The notes under the pieces are model-generated. The model did not search any database, was not told where the DNA came from, and saw only the letters and a list, made by a program, of their open reading frames with translations. Source: Lachnospiraceae bacterium (lineage in GTDB: Bacteria > Bacillota > Clostridia > Lachnospirales > Lachnospiraceae). From it: a stretch of 44,496 nt of DNA. Each line of letters starts with the position of its first letter. Position 1 is the stretch's first letter. Location: assembly GCA_022799355.1 (NCBI GenBank), contig JAAWOG010000026.1:1-44496 (forward strand), written 5' to 3'. Of the stretch, positions 1-8,566 are shown piece after piece. A program made the translations under genes and the position numbers.

Positions 1-752
1 GCAAGACCACTGCTCCCGTGACCGTAAAGAAGGGTCTGGACTGGAAAACATTTTGTCATTGAAACAAAGCTTTCCGCATTTTCAATTGGACATGCACTCA
101 TATAAAGCGCTTTCCTATTACTCCGTCTTTTAGGAAGATAATTTTTGGATAAGTAAGCATCTGTAAAACATAGAGGAACAATCTGTATTTTCTTTTTTTG
201 AATTCCATACAACTCACACATTCTGTCTGCATCATAGTCGGTAAGCGCAAATATCCAATCGGCATCCTCACAGGCTTCTTTTTCCAGTCTGAATGTGCTG
301 TCAATATCAGCCTGTGGAATCATTTCACTTGTGTAATGATTTCGCCACAGCAGCTGATCGTATTCAACGTGAAGGCTTCTGAAGATGATGGTCTTCTTCG
401 GAAATAGTTTCCTTGCAAGTGAAACATAAAAGAAACCATCACAGATAATCAGCTCCGCATCCCCCACAGCCTCATTCATATTTTTCGAAAATGTTGGGTT
501 TTCCGCAAGCCTATTGAAGTACTCACAGGTATCCTCTACGCCCGTAACCGAATCATCTATAGAAACAGAACGCATAGCAATATTTTGTCCAAGCGGCTGT
601 ACTCTATCAGGATAAATCCTGCTTTCCCTTGGAACGATGATATTTATGTCATATTTTTTTGAAAGCGCTTCATACAAACCGAACGCCATAGTAAAGCCAT
701 TGATTTCATCAAACGCAAGGGAATTTCCGATTACGGTTATTTTCTTTTTCAT
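1..752 (-). CDS. Glycosyltransferase, GT-B type, 3' end outside window
   Basis: Open reading frame running off the left edge; about 250 N-terminal residues are visible. It begins MKKKITVIGNSLAFDEING and contains REKEACEDAD-like sequence (seen: LEKEACEDADWIFALTDYD) followed by YGIQKKKIQIVPLCF, the pattern of the N-terminal acceptor domain and inter-domain linker of GT-B glycosyltransferases (GT4/GT1 families). The start at 752 is supported by ATAGGAG upstream, which overlaps the stop of the preceding C-methyltransferase gene, so the two are probably translated together. The role inferred from context is sugar transfer during exopolysaccharide or glycan assembly at the cytoplasmic face of the membrane. 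Donor and acceptor cannot be predicted, and the catalytic C-terminal domain is not in the window. Confidence 0.7.
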   Translation of the reverse strand, partial: MKKKITVIGNSLAFDEINGFTMAFGLYEALSKKYDINIIVPRESRIYPDRVQPLGQNIAMRSVSIDDSVTGVEDTCEYFNRLAENPTFSKNMNEAVGDAELIICDGFFYVSLARKLFPKKTIIFRSLHVEYDQLLWRNHYTSEMIPQADIDSTFRLEKEACEDADWIFALTDYDADRMCELYGIQKKKIQIVPLCFTDAYLSKNYLPKRRSNRKALYMSACPIENAESFVSMTKCFPVQTLLYGHGSSGL

Positions 753-765
753 GGGCTGCAGTCTC

Positions 766-1998
766 CTATACAATTTCAATATACGGAAACGGAAAAATAA
801 AGTGGCCGCCCGCTTTGAGATAGTCCTGTTCCTTTTCTAAAATCCAGCTGCGAAAATGCCAGGGAAGTACCAGCATATAATCCGGTTTCATGGCTTTGAC
901 CTGTTTTTCATCCTCAATAGGTATTAGCGTTCCTGGCGTATACGCGCCGAATTTGTCTGGATTCACCTCGCCGATAACTTTAATCTGTTTCTCTGTAATA
1001 CCGGCATACATCAAAACGGTGTTTCCCTTGGTGGACGCACCATACCCGCACACAAGCTTTCCTGCCTGATTCAACCTGTTCAGCAGGTCAAGAAGTTGGC
1101 TGCGATGTGCAGCGGAACGCCGCGCAAACTCCAGATAAGTTTCAGCCTTGTCCAGTTCCATCGCCTGTTCCTGCGCCAGATACCACTCAATTATCTCTGT
1201 GTTTGAGTGATAAGGAGAGGCTTGCTTTGCAACTGTAACAGCAAAGCTTCCGCCGTTTACATCGTTGGTGGTGACATCAAGAATCCGAAGACCAGCTGCA
1301 TCCATGATATACTGAATCACACTGAGAGAATAGTACTCCACATGCTCGTGGGATATAGTGTCATAGCCGTTATTGTGAAGAACGAACGGTAAATAGTGCT
1401 GCTCAAGGTGCCAGATCCCATCATCGGCCATAATTTCTTCCACTTGCCGGGCAAAATCAACTGGCGACGGCAGGTCGTAGAACATAGACATGGTAGTTAC
1501 AATTTTGACATTCTTATTGCAGATTTTCCGAAACGAATCTGCGGAGAAAAAATCTGTGATCAGTTCGACGCCTTCCTGATAGTATTTCCCAAACTTCTTT
1601 CCTGTTGGATCCATTCCAATCCGCCGGATTCCCTTTGTTTGGTAAGCATTCAGCGACGTACCGTCATTGGAGCCAATATCCAGGACAACATCGCCATTTT
1701 TAAGCCCATATGTTGTTTCCAGCGTATTGATTTTGAACGCGAGGTGTCTTACCATCGCTGGATTAAGTCCGGAGCGATATCCGTAATTATCGCCATACAT
1801 CTCTTCCAACTGAAAACTATTCCCCAGTTGGAGCAATCCGCACTTGGGGCAGAATACCAGATTCAGCGTACCAGAGGTCAGCTTCTCTGTTTTGCACTTA
1901 GGAAAGACACCTGTTAACTCCTGTTCGCCCAAATCGAACACATCAATCAGTTCTTTATTGCCACACACCCGGCACTTTTCAAGTTTAACCACACTCAT
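766..1998 (-). CDS. SAM-dependent sugar C-methyltransferase (TylCIII/NovU-like)
   Basis: 410 residues with the three-part build of NDP-hexose C-methyltransferases. The N-terminal zinc-binding domain has CRVCGN near residue 9 and CPKCGLLQLG near 50. The central Rossmann methyltransferase domain has the SAM-binding motif VVLDIGSNDGTSL near residue 104, then LEQHYLPFVLHNNGYD and ISHEHVEYYS, typical of this family. The C-terminal domain has GYGASTKGNTVL. Known members methylate carbon 3 (or 5) of dTDP-4-keto-6-deoxyhexoses to make branched deoxy sugars, so this gene suggests a methyl-branched sugar in the surface glycan. The ribosome binding site is TTAGGAG; the upstream chimeric gene ends 77 bp away on the same strand. 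Substrate is inferred, family is clear. Confidence 0.88.
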   Translation of the reverse strand: MSVVKLEKCRVCGNKELIDVFDLGEQELTGVFPKCKTEKLTSGTLNLVFCPKCGLLQLGNSFQLEEMYGDNYGYRSGLNPAMVRHLAFKINTLETTYGLKNGDVVLDIGSNDGTSLNAYQTKGIRRIGMDPTGKKFGKYYQEGVELITDFFSADSFRKICNKNVKIVTTMSMFYDLPSPVDFARQVEEIMADDGIWHLEQHYLPFVLHNNGYDTISHEHVEYYSLSVIQYIMDAAGLRILDVTTNDVNGGSFAVTVAKQASPYHSNTEIIEWYLAQEQAMELDKAETYLEFARRSAAHRSQLLDLLNRLNQAGKLVCGYGASTKGNTVLMYAGITEKQIKVIGEVNPDKFGAYTPGTLIPIEDEKQVKAMKPDYMLVLPWHFRSWILEKEQDYLKAGGHFIFPFPYIEIV

Positions 1999-2075
1999 TT
2001 TATTGACTCCTAACTTATTGTGGGTACAAAATCATCTTTATACTACTTCCGACCTTTTGGTTCGTAAGTAATAAC

Positions 2076-2990
2076 TCATGCTCGATACAAACTTTCTAGC
2101 ACCTTTGCCTGCTGTTGAACATCATAGCCTGCCGCTCGAACAATTTCAGCGCCTTGCCAGCGGTCAATACGCACTTGAATCATCTCCTCCAACGCACGGC
2201 CCCAATCTGAAATGCTCAGTGGCACGCGCCTGACGGTTTCCGAAACTGCCACATCGCTTGGCACTTGATCGGACACGATACATGGCAGGCCGGAGGCAGC
2301 GGCTTCCAGCGCCACAATGCCAAGCCCTTCAAATCTTGATGGCAGCAGGAAGATGTCCATTGCCTGAAAATATACTTCAATGTCTGTTTTCCATCCCAGC
2401 ATTAGTACAGCTTGTTCCAGGCCGCTTCTGTGGATCTGCTCGTTCAGATCGTCTCGAAGCTCCCCATCTCCAAGAATGATTAATTTGGACCTGGGATGTT
2501 CCCGGTGAAATTTTTTAAAGAGCTCAACTAAAAACATCTGATTCTTCTGGTAAGACAGCCTTCCGGCTGTTCCAAGGACCAAAGCGTTTTCAATCCCCAA
2601 TTTGTTCCGAATGTGACTTCTTTTTTCTGCATTAAATCGATATCTTTCCAATTCAATTGCATTTTTCAAAATCCGGATTTTCTCTCTTGGAATTTGAGGG
2701 CCAAACAGCCAATCGGCCGCAAATTGAGAGCATGCCCAAAAATCTGTGGCGAGCTCTGTGGAAAAAGCCAGCCGGGCGCCTATCTCCACGCCATTTCCCA
2801 TGGCAAGCAGTATCTGGCTTCCCTGCATGGAACGGATCTGGCCGCCGATGGTCTGACCTGTCACCAGCGAGTTCAGCACCGCGCTCGTCTGCAATTGTTT
2901 TGCGATCGCGGAAGCGGATACCGCGCTGCCCGCCTGATTCGATTGTCCCTGATTTACTTTTGATAAAACATCCGTTAATGTGATATTCAT
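2076..2990 (-). CDS. Chimeric ORF: hook-length-control-like N-terminus fused to C-terminal half of a GT4 glycosyltransferase
   Basis: 304 residues of two unlike parts. Residues 1-~75 (polar, Gln/Ser-rich, then GQTIGGQIRSMQGSQILLAM and GNGVEIGARL) resemble the N-terminus of the flagellar hook-length-control-like protein commonly encoded after rnhB in Lachnospiraceae. From about residue 80 the sequence is the inter-domain region and nucleotide-sugar domain of a GT4 enzyme: ATDFWACSQFAADWLFG, GTAGRLSYQKNQMFLVELF, and the donor-binding FEGLGIVALEAAASGLP (EX7E motif). The N-terminal acceptor-binding Rossmann domain of a normal ~360-residue GT4 protein is absent, so transferase activity is doubtful. 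The start codon overlaps the rnhB stop (ATGA), as expected for the native neighbour of rnhB, so the fusion point lies inside the gene near 2745-2775. It is either a real deletion/rearrangement or an assembly join. Confidence 0.8.
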   Translation of the reverse strand: MNITLTDVLSKVNQGQSNQAGSAVSASAIAKQLQTSAVLNSLVTGQTIGGQIRSMQGSQILLAMGNGVEIGARLAFSTELATDFWACSQFAADWLFGPQIPREKIRILKNAIELERYRFNAEKRSHIRNKLGIENALVLGTAGRLSYQKNQMFLVELFKKFHREHPRSKLIILGDGELRDDLNEQIHRSGLEQAVLMLGWKTDIEVYFQAMDIFLLPSRFEGLGIVALEAAASGLPCIVSDQVPSDVAVSETVRRVPLSISDWGRALEEMIQVRIDRWQGAEIVRAAGYDVQQQAKVLESLYRA

Positions 2991-3739
2991 AGATTTTTTA
3001 TGAAACTCTTCCTGTGGATGGGTGTCGCCCCATATTTTCTGATCGCTTCCATATGCTGCGCAGAGCCGTATCCCTTGTGAGAGGCAAAGCCATACTCCGG
3101 ATATACCTCGTCATACTTTACCATCAGCCGGTCTCTCGTCACCTTTGCCACGATGCTTGCCGCCGCTATGGAAATACTCTTTGCATCCCCCTTGATGATG
3201 GGCACCTGCTTTACGGAAATCCCCGGAATCGTGACCGCATCATTCAAAAGCAGATCCGGCTTTTTTTCCAAAAGCCCTATCGCCTCCCGCATCGCCTCGT
3301 AGGTCGCCTGCAGGATATTGATCTCATCGATCCTCGCCGGCGCGGCATAACCGATCCCCACCGCCACAGCGCTCTCCATAATCTCCGTATATAACTCTTC
3401 TCTCTTTTTTTCGGATAGTTTCTTGGAATCATTTAGATATAGCAGACTGCAATCTTTTGGCAAAATAACCGCCCCCGCCACAACCGGACCGGCAAGAGGC
3501 CCCCTGCCGACTTCATCGATTCCGCAAATATAAGAATACTCCCCGTACTCCCTCTCATACCGCTTCATCTCCTTCGTCCGCGCAAGCTCCTTCTCATAAG
3601 CCGCGATCCGCTTCCTCGCCGCCTCGGCCGCCGCCCGCACTCCGCTGCGCTCATCCCCCGCGTACAAAGAAATAAGCCCCGGCAGATCCTCCATCTCACA
3701 ATCCGAAAATTTCTTCTTTATCTCCCCGATTTTCTCCAT
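2987..3739 (-). CDS. rnhB: Ribonuclease HII
   Basis: Cleaves RNA in RNA-DNA hybrids and at single ribonucleotides misincorporated in DNA. The catalytic core is seen as GIDEVGRGPLAGPVVAGA (first Asp-Glu pair), LNDSKKLSEKKRE, IIKGDAKSISIAAASIVAKV and the C-terminal GYGSAQHMEAIRKYG. An N-terminal extension of about 70 residues with a charged helical stretch precedes the core, as in many Firmicute RNases HII. The start at 3739 (MEKIGEIKKKF) is chosen because AAGAGG lies just upstream; an upstream ATG at 3775 would add 12 residues. The stop overlaps the next start by four bases, indicating translational coupling. Confidence 0.95.
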   Translation of the reverse strand: MEKIGEIKKKFSDCEMEDLPGLISLYAGDERSGVRAAAEAARKRIAAYEKELARTKEMKRYEREYGEYSYICGIDEVGRGPLAGPVVAGAVILPKDCSLLYLNDSKKLSEKKREELYTEIMESAVAVGIGYAAPARIDEINILQATYEAMREAIGLLEKKPDLLLNDAVTIPGISVKQVPIIKGDAKSISIAAASIVAKVTRDRLMVKYDEVYPEYGFASHKGYGSAQHMEAIRKYGATPIHRKSFIKNL

Positions 3740-3811
3740 GTTATCCTCTTCTTCCAAACAACGGCTTGCCTGCATACCGCCAATCCTGACCGAATGACTC
3801 AGGATGCCATA

Positions 3812-4354
3812 TCACTGATGTCTCAGCTTCCCAAACTTATCAAAAGGATAAATTCTCACCCACGCCCTGCCGATAATATCATCCTCATGAATATTCCCCA
3901 CCAGTTCCGCCCTGCTGTCGGTACTGTTGTTCCTGTTATCGCCCAGCACAAAATATTCATCCTCGGCCAGCTCGATCTCCTCAACCGCCCAGCCCGGATC
4001 CTGAATCACTTCCAGCCCGTAGTTTTCCTCCAGAAGCTCCCCGTCGATAAAGATATTGCCCTCCCAATCGATCTGCACCCGCTCTCCCGGCATACCGATA
4101 ATCCGTTTGATATAATAAGTCTCCTCCTCATACTGAAACGGAAATACAATGATGTCAAAACGCTTGGGTTCCCGAAAACGATATGTAATCTTATCCACAA
4201 TCAGATTGTCGCCATCTTGCAGCGTGGACTCCATGGAACTCCCCTGCACCTCCGTTCTCTGCCCGACATAATGAATAATAAGATAAGTCGCAATCAAAAC
4301 ACACAACAGATAGACACTGGTACTCAATATTTCCCTGACAACACTTTTTTTCAT
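3812..4354 (-). CDS. lepB: Signal peptidase I (first copy)
   Basis: Membrane-bound serine protease that removes signal peptides from exported proteins. A single N-terminal membrane segment (around EILSTSVYLLCVLIATYLII) is followed by the catalytic Ser motif VQGSSMESTLQDGD, the general-base Lys motif YYIKRIIGMPGERV, and the conserved VLGDNRNNSTDSR box. The length (about 180 residues) is normal for the Gram-positive type. The ATG at 4354 is preferred; a TTG two codons earlier is possible. A second, clearly different copy lies beyond rbgA (5458-6045), so this is an old duplication within one operon. Confidence 0.93.
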   Translation of the reverse strand: MKKSVVREILSTSVYLLCVLIATYLIIHYVGQRTEVQGSSMESTLQDGDNLIVDKITYRFREPKRFDIIVFPFQYEEETYYIKRIIGMPGERVQIDWEGNIFIDGELLEENYGLEVIQDPGWAVEEIELAEDEYFVLGDNRNNSTDSRAELVGNIHEDDIIGRAWVRIYPFDKFGKLRHQ

Positions 4355-4462
4355 TCTCAAACCTATCCCTTTCTACGGCCCGTATTCCTTCCGGCATAAT
4401 ACATCCGTCCTCCCCGGGCGGCTGTTTCCATCCGATCCCACGGGAACGCCCTGTCAATCGCC

Positions 4463-5344
4463 TCAGCAGCCCGGCATATTCTCATCCGAACCGCTTTCCG
4501 AAACCGGCGGCAGCTCCAACGTAATCCTGCCAAGCCTGCCGCTCCTGAAATCATCCATCAGAAGCGCCGCCGCCTTTTCCGTGTCCAGTTCCTCCCCTTT
4601 CAAAAGACAGCCCCGCTTCCTGGCGATATCTTTCAGCAGTTCAAACGCGTCCTTTTCCTCATCCGCTTCATACCGCTTTTTCAGCACGCCGCCGTACTGC
4701 TCTTTCAGCATACCGATCAGATCTGCCGCCATATCCGTGACGGACACAACGCTGTCATTCATGGAACCGATCAGCGCCAGTTTCAGCCCCACTTCCTGGT
4801 TTTCAAACTTCGGCCACAAGATACCCGGCGTATCCAGAAGCTCCAGCGACTTATTCAGCCTGATCCACTGTTTTCCCTTTGTGACGCCCGGTTTGTTCCC
4901 GGTCTTCGTACACGCCTTTCCCGCAAAGGAATTGATAAAGGTGGACTTTCCCACATTGGGTATCCCCACCACCATCGCCCGGACCGGTCGATTTAAGATG
5001 CCCCGCTTTCTGTCCCGCTCGATCTTCTCTTTGCACGCCTCCTGCACAATGCCATGTATCGCTTTTATGCCCGCACCGCTCTGAGAATTGACTTCCAGCA
5101 CAAACATCCCCTGCTTCTTAAAGTATTCCTTCCACAGTTTATTGGCGCGCTCATCCGAGAGATCCGACTTGTTCAAAAGTATCAGCCGGGACTTGTTTCT
5201 CCCTAACGCATCTATATCCGGATTCCTGCTGGCAAGGGGAATCCGCGCATCCACCAGTTCGATCACAAGATCGATCAGTTTTATATTCTCTTCCATCATT
5301 CTCCGGGCTTTTGTCATATGTCCCGGATACCATTGATAGTTCAT
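4463..5344 (-). CDS. rbgA: Ribosome biogenesis GTPase A
   Basis: RbgA (YlqF) is a circularly permuted GTPase needed for late assembly of the 50S subunit. The motifs appear in permuted order: G4 LLNKSDLSD near residue 55, then G1 GIPNVGKSTFINSF near 127, then G3 LLDTPGILWP near 170. It starts MNYQWYPGHMTKARRMM, the hallmark N-terminus of this family, and the C-terminal region holds the RNA-binding helical domain. Length 293 is typical. Its position between two signal peptidase genes and close to rplS is the usual Lachnospiraceae arrangement and fits co-expression with ribosomal protein L19. Confidence 0.95.
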   Translation of the reverse strand: MNYQWYPGHMTKARRMMEENIKLIDLVIELVDARIPLASRNPDIDALGRNKSRLILLNKSDLSDERANKLWKEYFKKQGMFVLEVNSQSGAGIKAIHGIVQEACKEKIERDRKRGILNRPVRAMVVGIPNVGKSTFINSFAGKACTKTGNKPGVTKGKQWIRLNKSLELLDTPGILWPKFENQEVGLKLALIGSMNDSVVSVTDMAADLIGMLKEQYGGVLKKRYEADEEKDAFELLKDIARKRGCLLKGEELDTEKAAALLMDDFRSGRLGRITLELPPVSESGSDENMPGC

Positions 5345-5457
5345 ATATCCCTCTTTTCCGCTTTTTCTTTATAATACTTTTATGAAAACTTTCCTGCCCG
5401 CACAGATGATCCGCAGCCATCCATGCCCGATGCCGCTCACACCCCGGATCTGCGCCC

Positions 5458-6045
5458 TCACTCGATAAACCCGATCGTATCGATGCTGCTTCCCAGCTTA
5501 AACCACGCTTTTCCCGCGATTGTCTCCTCTTTCACCGCCCCCACATTGGCCGAACGGCTGTCCTCGGAATTATTTCGGTTATCCCCAAGTACAAAATATT
5601 CTTCTTCCCCCAGCGTAATACCTTTTTCCGCAATACCGCCGTCCTCAATCATATCATAGCTGTCGCTCTCCTCATAGAAATAGCCGTCCAGATAGATCCT
5701 GCCGTCGTTGATGGCAACGGTCTCACCGGGAAGCCCGATTACCCGCTTGATATAATAATGGGTGTTTTCATTCCCATTCGGCAGAAATACAATAACATCC
5801 CCGCGCTTCGGCTCCCCGAAACTGTAACTGATTTTATTGATCAGAACACTCTGCCCGTTAAACAGGCAGGGTTCCATCGATGAACCGATCACACTGGTTT
5901 TCAGTCCCACCGAATACACAAATACAAAAGCGATCAGGACTGCCAGCACAAAAAAGAAAACCCAGCTTCCGATCTCTCTGACCACCCCGACGCTCATCGT
6001 CTTTCGTCTTCTGTAAAAATGAAGTCCTTTACTTTTCCTGGACAT
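5458..6045 (-). CDS. lepB: Signal peptidase I (second copy)
   Basis: 195 residues with a basic N-terminus, one membrane segment (about residues 25-48), the catalytic Ser box VIGSSMEPCLFNGQ, the Lys box HYYIKRVIGLPGETV and VLGDNRNNSEDSR. It has the same enzymatic role as the copy at 3812-4354, but the two differ throughout, especially in the region between the Lys box and the GDNR box, so they may have different substrate preference (inference). GAGG lies seven bases before the ATG at 6045. A terminator-like hairpin (6066-6103) separates it from rplS. Confidence 0.93.
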   Translation of the reverse strand: MSRKSKGLHFYRRRKTMSVGVVREIGSWVFFFVLAVLIAFVFVYSVGLKTSVIGSSMEPCLFNGQSVLINKISYSFGEPKRGDVIVFLPNGNENTHYYIKRVIGLPGETVAINDGRIYLDGYFYEESDSYDMIEDGGIAEKGITLGEEEYFVLGDNRNNSEDSRSANVGAVKEETIAGKAWFKLGSSIDTIGFIE

Positions 6046-6065
6046 AAATCATCCTCATTATGTTG

Positions 6066-6103
6066 AAAAAGGGACTATTACAATCGTAACAGCCCCCTCT
6101 TTG
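6066..6103 (-). terminator. Terminator after rplS
   Basis: Read on the minus strand this is a GC-rich stem (GGGGCTGTTAC pairing imperfectly with GTAATAGTCCC, loop GATT) followed by five T. It sits between rplS and the second lepB gene, so it may reduce but not exclude read-through into the rbgA operon. Confidence 0.75.
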
Positions 6104-6121
6104 TTTTCCATCCTGTAAATT

Positions 6122-6469
6122 TTACCGAATAGCCTCTTTTACTTTTGCCTTCTTACCGGAAAGCTTTCTCAGGTAGAACAGTTTTGCTCTTCTTACTTTA
6201 CCTCTTCTTACCACTTCGATCTTCTCTACGTTGGGAGAATGAAGCGGCCATGTCTTCTCTACACCGATGCCGCCGGAAGACTTTCTTACGGTAAATGTCT
6301 CACGATTGCCGCCGTTCTGTCTCTTGATTACAGTACCCTCAAAGACCTGAATCCTTTCACGGTTTCCCTCTTTGATTCTGCCATGTACCCTTACGGTATC
6401 ACCTACGTTGAACTCGTCCACTTTCTCTTTCAACTGAGCCTGCTCAATTTCTCTGATCAGTTCATTCAT
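6122..6469 (-). CDS. rplS: 50S ribosomal protein L19
   Basis: 115 residues; L19 sits at the interface of the large and small ribosomal subunits. Family signatures are [16 protein letters not shown] near residue 20, [15 protein letters not shown], and the C-terminal [20 protein letters not shown] with LYLRK-like sequence (seen [13 protein letters not shown]). The start has AAGGAGG ten bases upstream. It is preceded by its own promoter (6550-6578) and followed by a terminator, so it can be expressed separately from the genes downstream. Confidence 0.97.
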   Translation of the reverse strand: MNELIREIEQAQLKEKVDEFNVGDTVRVHGRIKEGNRERIQVFEGTVIKRQNGGNRETFTVRKSSGGIGVEKTWPLHSPNVEKIEVVRRGKVRRAKLFYLRKLSGKKAKVKEAIR

Positions 6470-6549
6470 GTATTGTATGCCTCCTTATTTATTCGGATGT
6501 TCTTAATACTTCTGTAACAGAGGACCATCTCTTTTTTCGCAACAGAAAT

Positions 6550-6578
6550 ATTTTACCACAGGATGACATACATTACAA
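6550..6578 (-). promoter_or_regulatory. Sigma-A promoter of rplS
   Basis: On the minus strand TTGTAA (-35) and TAAAAT (-10) are separated by 17 bases, about 80 bases upstream of the rplS start. This leaves a leader of roughly 70 nucleotides. Confidence 0.65.
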
Positions 6579-6608
6579 GAAAAATTTTATGAAAAACTTA
6601 TCGCCCGG

Positions 6609-7199
6609 TCAGGCACCGGCTTCACCCCTGAACACGATCCCGCCCGTCTCTTCCTCCATATGCTCCACGACAGCCAGAGATTCCAGCCTGACTCCCCTCG
6701 CACGCAGTGCATCTCCTCCCGCCTGAAAGCCTTTCTCGATCACAATGCCCGCCCCGGCCAGTTCGGCGCCGGATGCTTCCACCAGTTCGATGAGTCCCTC
6801 AAGGGCTTTTCCGTTCGCCAGAAAATCATCGATCAGCAGCACTTTATCCCCCTTACCCAGAAATTCCTTCGCGACGATAATGTCATAGACTTTTCCGTGC
6901 GTATAAGATTGTACCTGTGTCGTGTAGACATCTCCCGCGATATTTTTGGTCTGCGTCTTTTTGGCAAATACCACCGGCACATGAAAACTCCGGGCAGCAA
7001 TGCAGGCAATACCGATGCCGGATGCCTCTATTGTCAGAATCTTATTGACCTCCACATCCGCAAAACGCCTCTTAAATTCCCTGCCGATCTCCTCGAACAG
7101 TTCAATATCCATCTGGTGATTTAAAAAAGCATCCACCTTTAATACATTGCCCGCCTTAACTTTTCCGTCTTTTCGTATTCTTTCCTTTAAAAGTTCCAT
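6609..7199 (-). CDS. xpt: Xanthine phosphoribosyltransferase
   Basis: Makes XMP from xanthine and PRPP in purine salvage. The PRPP-binding motif [20 protein letters not shown] lies near residue 125, and the N-terminus [20 protein letters not shown] plus [15 protein letters not shown] are typical of Xpt. The length of 196 residues matches the family. GGGAGAG lies just upstream of the start. The usual guanine riboswitch of Firmicute xpt genes was looked for in the upstream 180 bp and not seen; a weak promoter-like GTGACA, 18 bases, TAAACT lies on the minus strand near 7320-7350. Confidence 0.94.
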   Translation of the reverse strand: MELLKERIRKDGKVKAGNVLKVDAFLNHQMDIELFEEIGREFKRRFADVEVNKILTIEASGIGIACIAARSFHVPVVFAKKTQTKNIAGDVYTTQVQSYTHGKVYDIIVAKEFLGKGDKVLLIDDFLANGKALEGLIELVEASGAELAGAGIVIEKGFQAGGDALRARGVRLESLAVVEHMEEETGGIVFRGEAGA

Positions 7200-7379
7200 A
7201 AGTTTTCTCTCCCGTATCGCAGCGGTTCTGCCTCCTTTGCTGCTCTATGTTTCTTATGTATTCCATACAGCATCTGCTTTTTATGCCGTTTTCCCCTGCT
7301 CTGTGCTGGTTCTATGCATAGTTTAGCATGGAAAGACACAATTTGTCACCATATACATGAAAAAAATGCCAAAATACGG

Positions 7380-7407
7380 TTGACTATCAGGAAATTTGTG
7401 CTATAAT
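7380..7407 (+). promoter_or_regulatory. Sigma-A promoter of rpsU
   Basis: TTGACT (7380-7385) and TATAAT (7402-7407) with a 16-base spacer, close to consensus, followed by a leader of about 95 nucleotides before rpsU. Confidence 0.85.
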
Positions 7408-7414
7408 ATTTAAA

Positions 7415-7499
7415 GTGTATATGGCAAGCAAGTTCCGCATCGCTTTTATACACAAGAATAACCCGTTCAGTCGTAAGAACCGAAGGGACTGAAGGGAGG
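7415..7499 (+). ncRNA. Structured 5' leader of rpsU (candidate)
   Basis: Two perfect inverted repeats lie in the leader. GTGTATA (7415-7421) pairs with TATACAC (7447-7453), with further AAGC/GCTT pairing inside. TTCAGTC (7466-7472) pairs with GACTGAA (7487-7493). The last stem directly abuts the ribosome binding site GGGAGG (7494-7499). The arrangement could serve autoregulation by S21, but I recognise no named leader family. Confidence 0.45.
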
Positions 7500-7512
7500 T
7501 CAGGGTGATTTA

Positions 7513-7689
7513 ATGTCTAACGTTATCGTAAAAGAAAATGAATCTTTAGATAGTGCATTACGCCGTTTCAAAAGAAGCTGCGCTAAGGCAGGTATCCAGC
7601 AGGAGATCCGTAAAAGAGAACATTACGAGAAACCCAGCGTAAGGCGTAAGAAAAAATCCGAAGCAGCAAGAAAACGGAAGTACAACTAA
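7513..7689 (+). CDS. rpsU: 30S ribosomal protein S21
   Basis: 58 residues, too short for many ORF callers. It begins [19 protein letters not shown], continues [20 protein letters not shown] and ends in the very basic tail [15 protein letters not shown], which is diagnostic for S21, a small-subunit protein needed for initiation. It has a strong promoter, a structured leader, GGGAGG or AGGGTGAT as ribosome binding site, and a strong terminator directly after the stop, so it is a single-gene transcript divergent from xpt. Confidence 0.97.
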   Translation: MSNVIVKENESLDSALRRFKRSCAKAGIQQEIRKREHYEKPSVRRKKKSEAARKRKYN

Positions 7690-7703
7690 ATCAAAACGCT
7701 GAG

Positions 7704-7742
7704 CTGCCGCAGTCATGGTATTCATGCTGCGGCAGTTTTTTT
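7704..7742 (+). terminator. Terminator of rpsU
   Basis: CTGCCGCAG (7704-7712) pairs perfectly with CTGCGGCAG (7727-7735), with an inner CATG/CATG pairing, followed by a run of seven T. It is a classic intrinsic terminator. Confidence 0.95.
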
Positions 7743-7804
7743 GTTTATATTTGCTCTCTTTCACCCTTATCCCTATCTTCTGCCTGCCAAAACCATACCC
7801 CCTG

Positions 7805-8449
7805 TTATTCTTCATCACTCCGCTCCTGCGGCTCCTCCAGTTTCCGGAATATGATCCGCAGAAGCAAAGAGTTAAGCCACGCCACCAGTGCTGCGCCGAT
7901 AAACAGCCAGAGTGAAAAACCGATCACAATGGTCTGCACCGTCAAAAACGTTGCTATTACGGGCACAAGGGTAAAAACAATGATCAACACCGTAAAGGGC
8001 AGCCTCGCAAACACCAGGATCGCCGCATTTTTCAGGGTATTTTTTACCGTATTGACAAACCTTGCCTGCAATGCAAAGGCATACACCGCCCCGCTTATCA
8101 GCAGTACCCCCATAATCAGAAACAGCACCCGCAAAATCCCCGCCACTCTTTCCGGCATCAGCACAAGGGCGGAATAATCCACAATAAGTATAATGCCAAG
8201 CAACAGAAACACCAGCCATATCGCCGTACTCTGTTTGAAATTCTCCCGAAATGCCTTGAAAAAGTCCCTTGCGATATAACCCTCTTCATTTTTAACGATC
8301 TTCAGCATCACCGTATAAAGCGCCGTGGTGGACGCTCCTATCGTGATGATCGGTATGGAACAGATTACCCAGAGTACATTTAATATAATAAAATCCGCTA
8401 TCCTGCCGATTGCATTCATAATCGGATTATCAAACAGGTTAAAATTCAT
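7805..8449 (-). CDS. DUF624 (YesL-family) membrane protein
   Basis: 214 residues with about five membrane segments. The N-terminus NLFDNPIMNAIGRIADFI followed by LNVLWVICSIPIITIGASTT and LYTVMLKIVKNEEGYIARDF is the family signature of YesL/DUF624, which often sits near carbohydrate uptake or degradation genes; its molecular role is unknown. Here it is isolated between rpsU (convergent) and the RNHCP gene. Its ribosome binding site, AAAGG, is weak. Confidence 0.85.
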   Translation of the reverse strand: MNFNLFDNPIMNAIGRIADFIILNVLWVICSIPIITIGASTTALYTVMLKIVKNEEGYIARDFFKAFRENFKQSTAIWLVFLLLGIILIVDYSALVLMPERVAGILRVLFLIMGVLLISGAVYAFALQARFVNTVKNTLKNAAILVFARLPFTVLIIVFTLVPVIATFLTVQTIVIGFSLWLFIGAALVAWLNSLLLRIIFRKLEEPQERSDEE

Positions 8450-8566
8450 TTTATTTTCTGCCTTTCTTCTTTTGATGACTTATTCTACCATATTTCATCC
8501 GGAAAATCATCCGTTTCCAAAAATTTTAGGCGCAAAAAAGCGCATGGTTTATATTTATGTCTGACA

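Noticed and set aside
7200-7380. Guanine riboswitch upstream of xpt
   Set aside because: The conserved purine-riboswitch core and its paired loops were not found on the minus strand.
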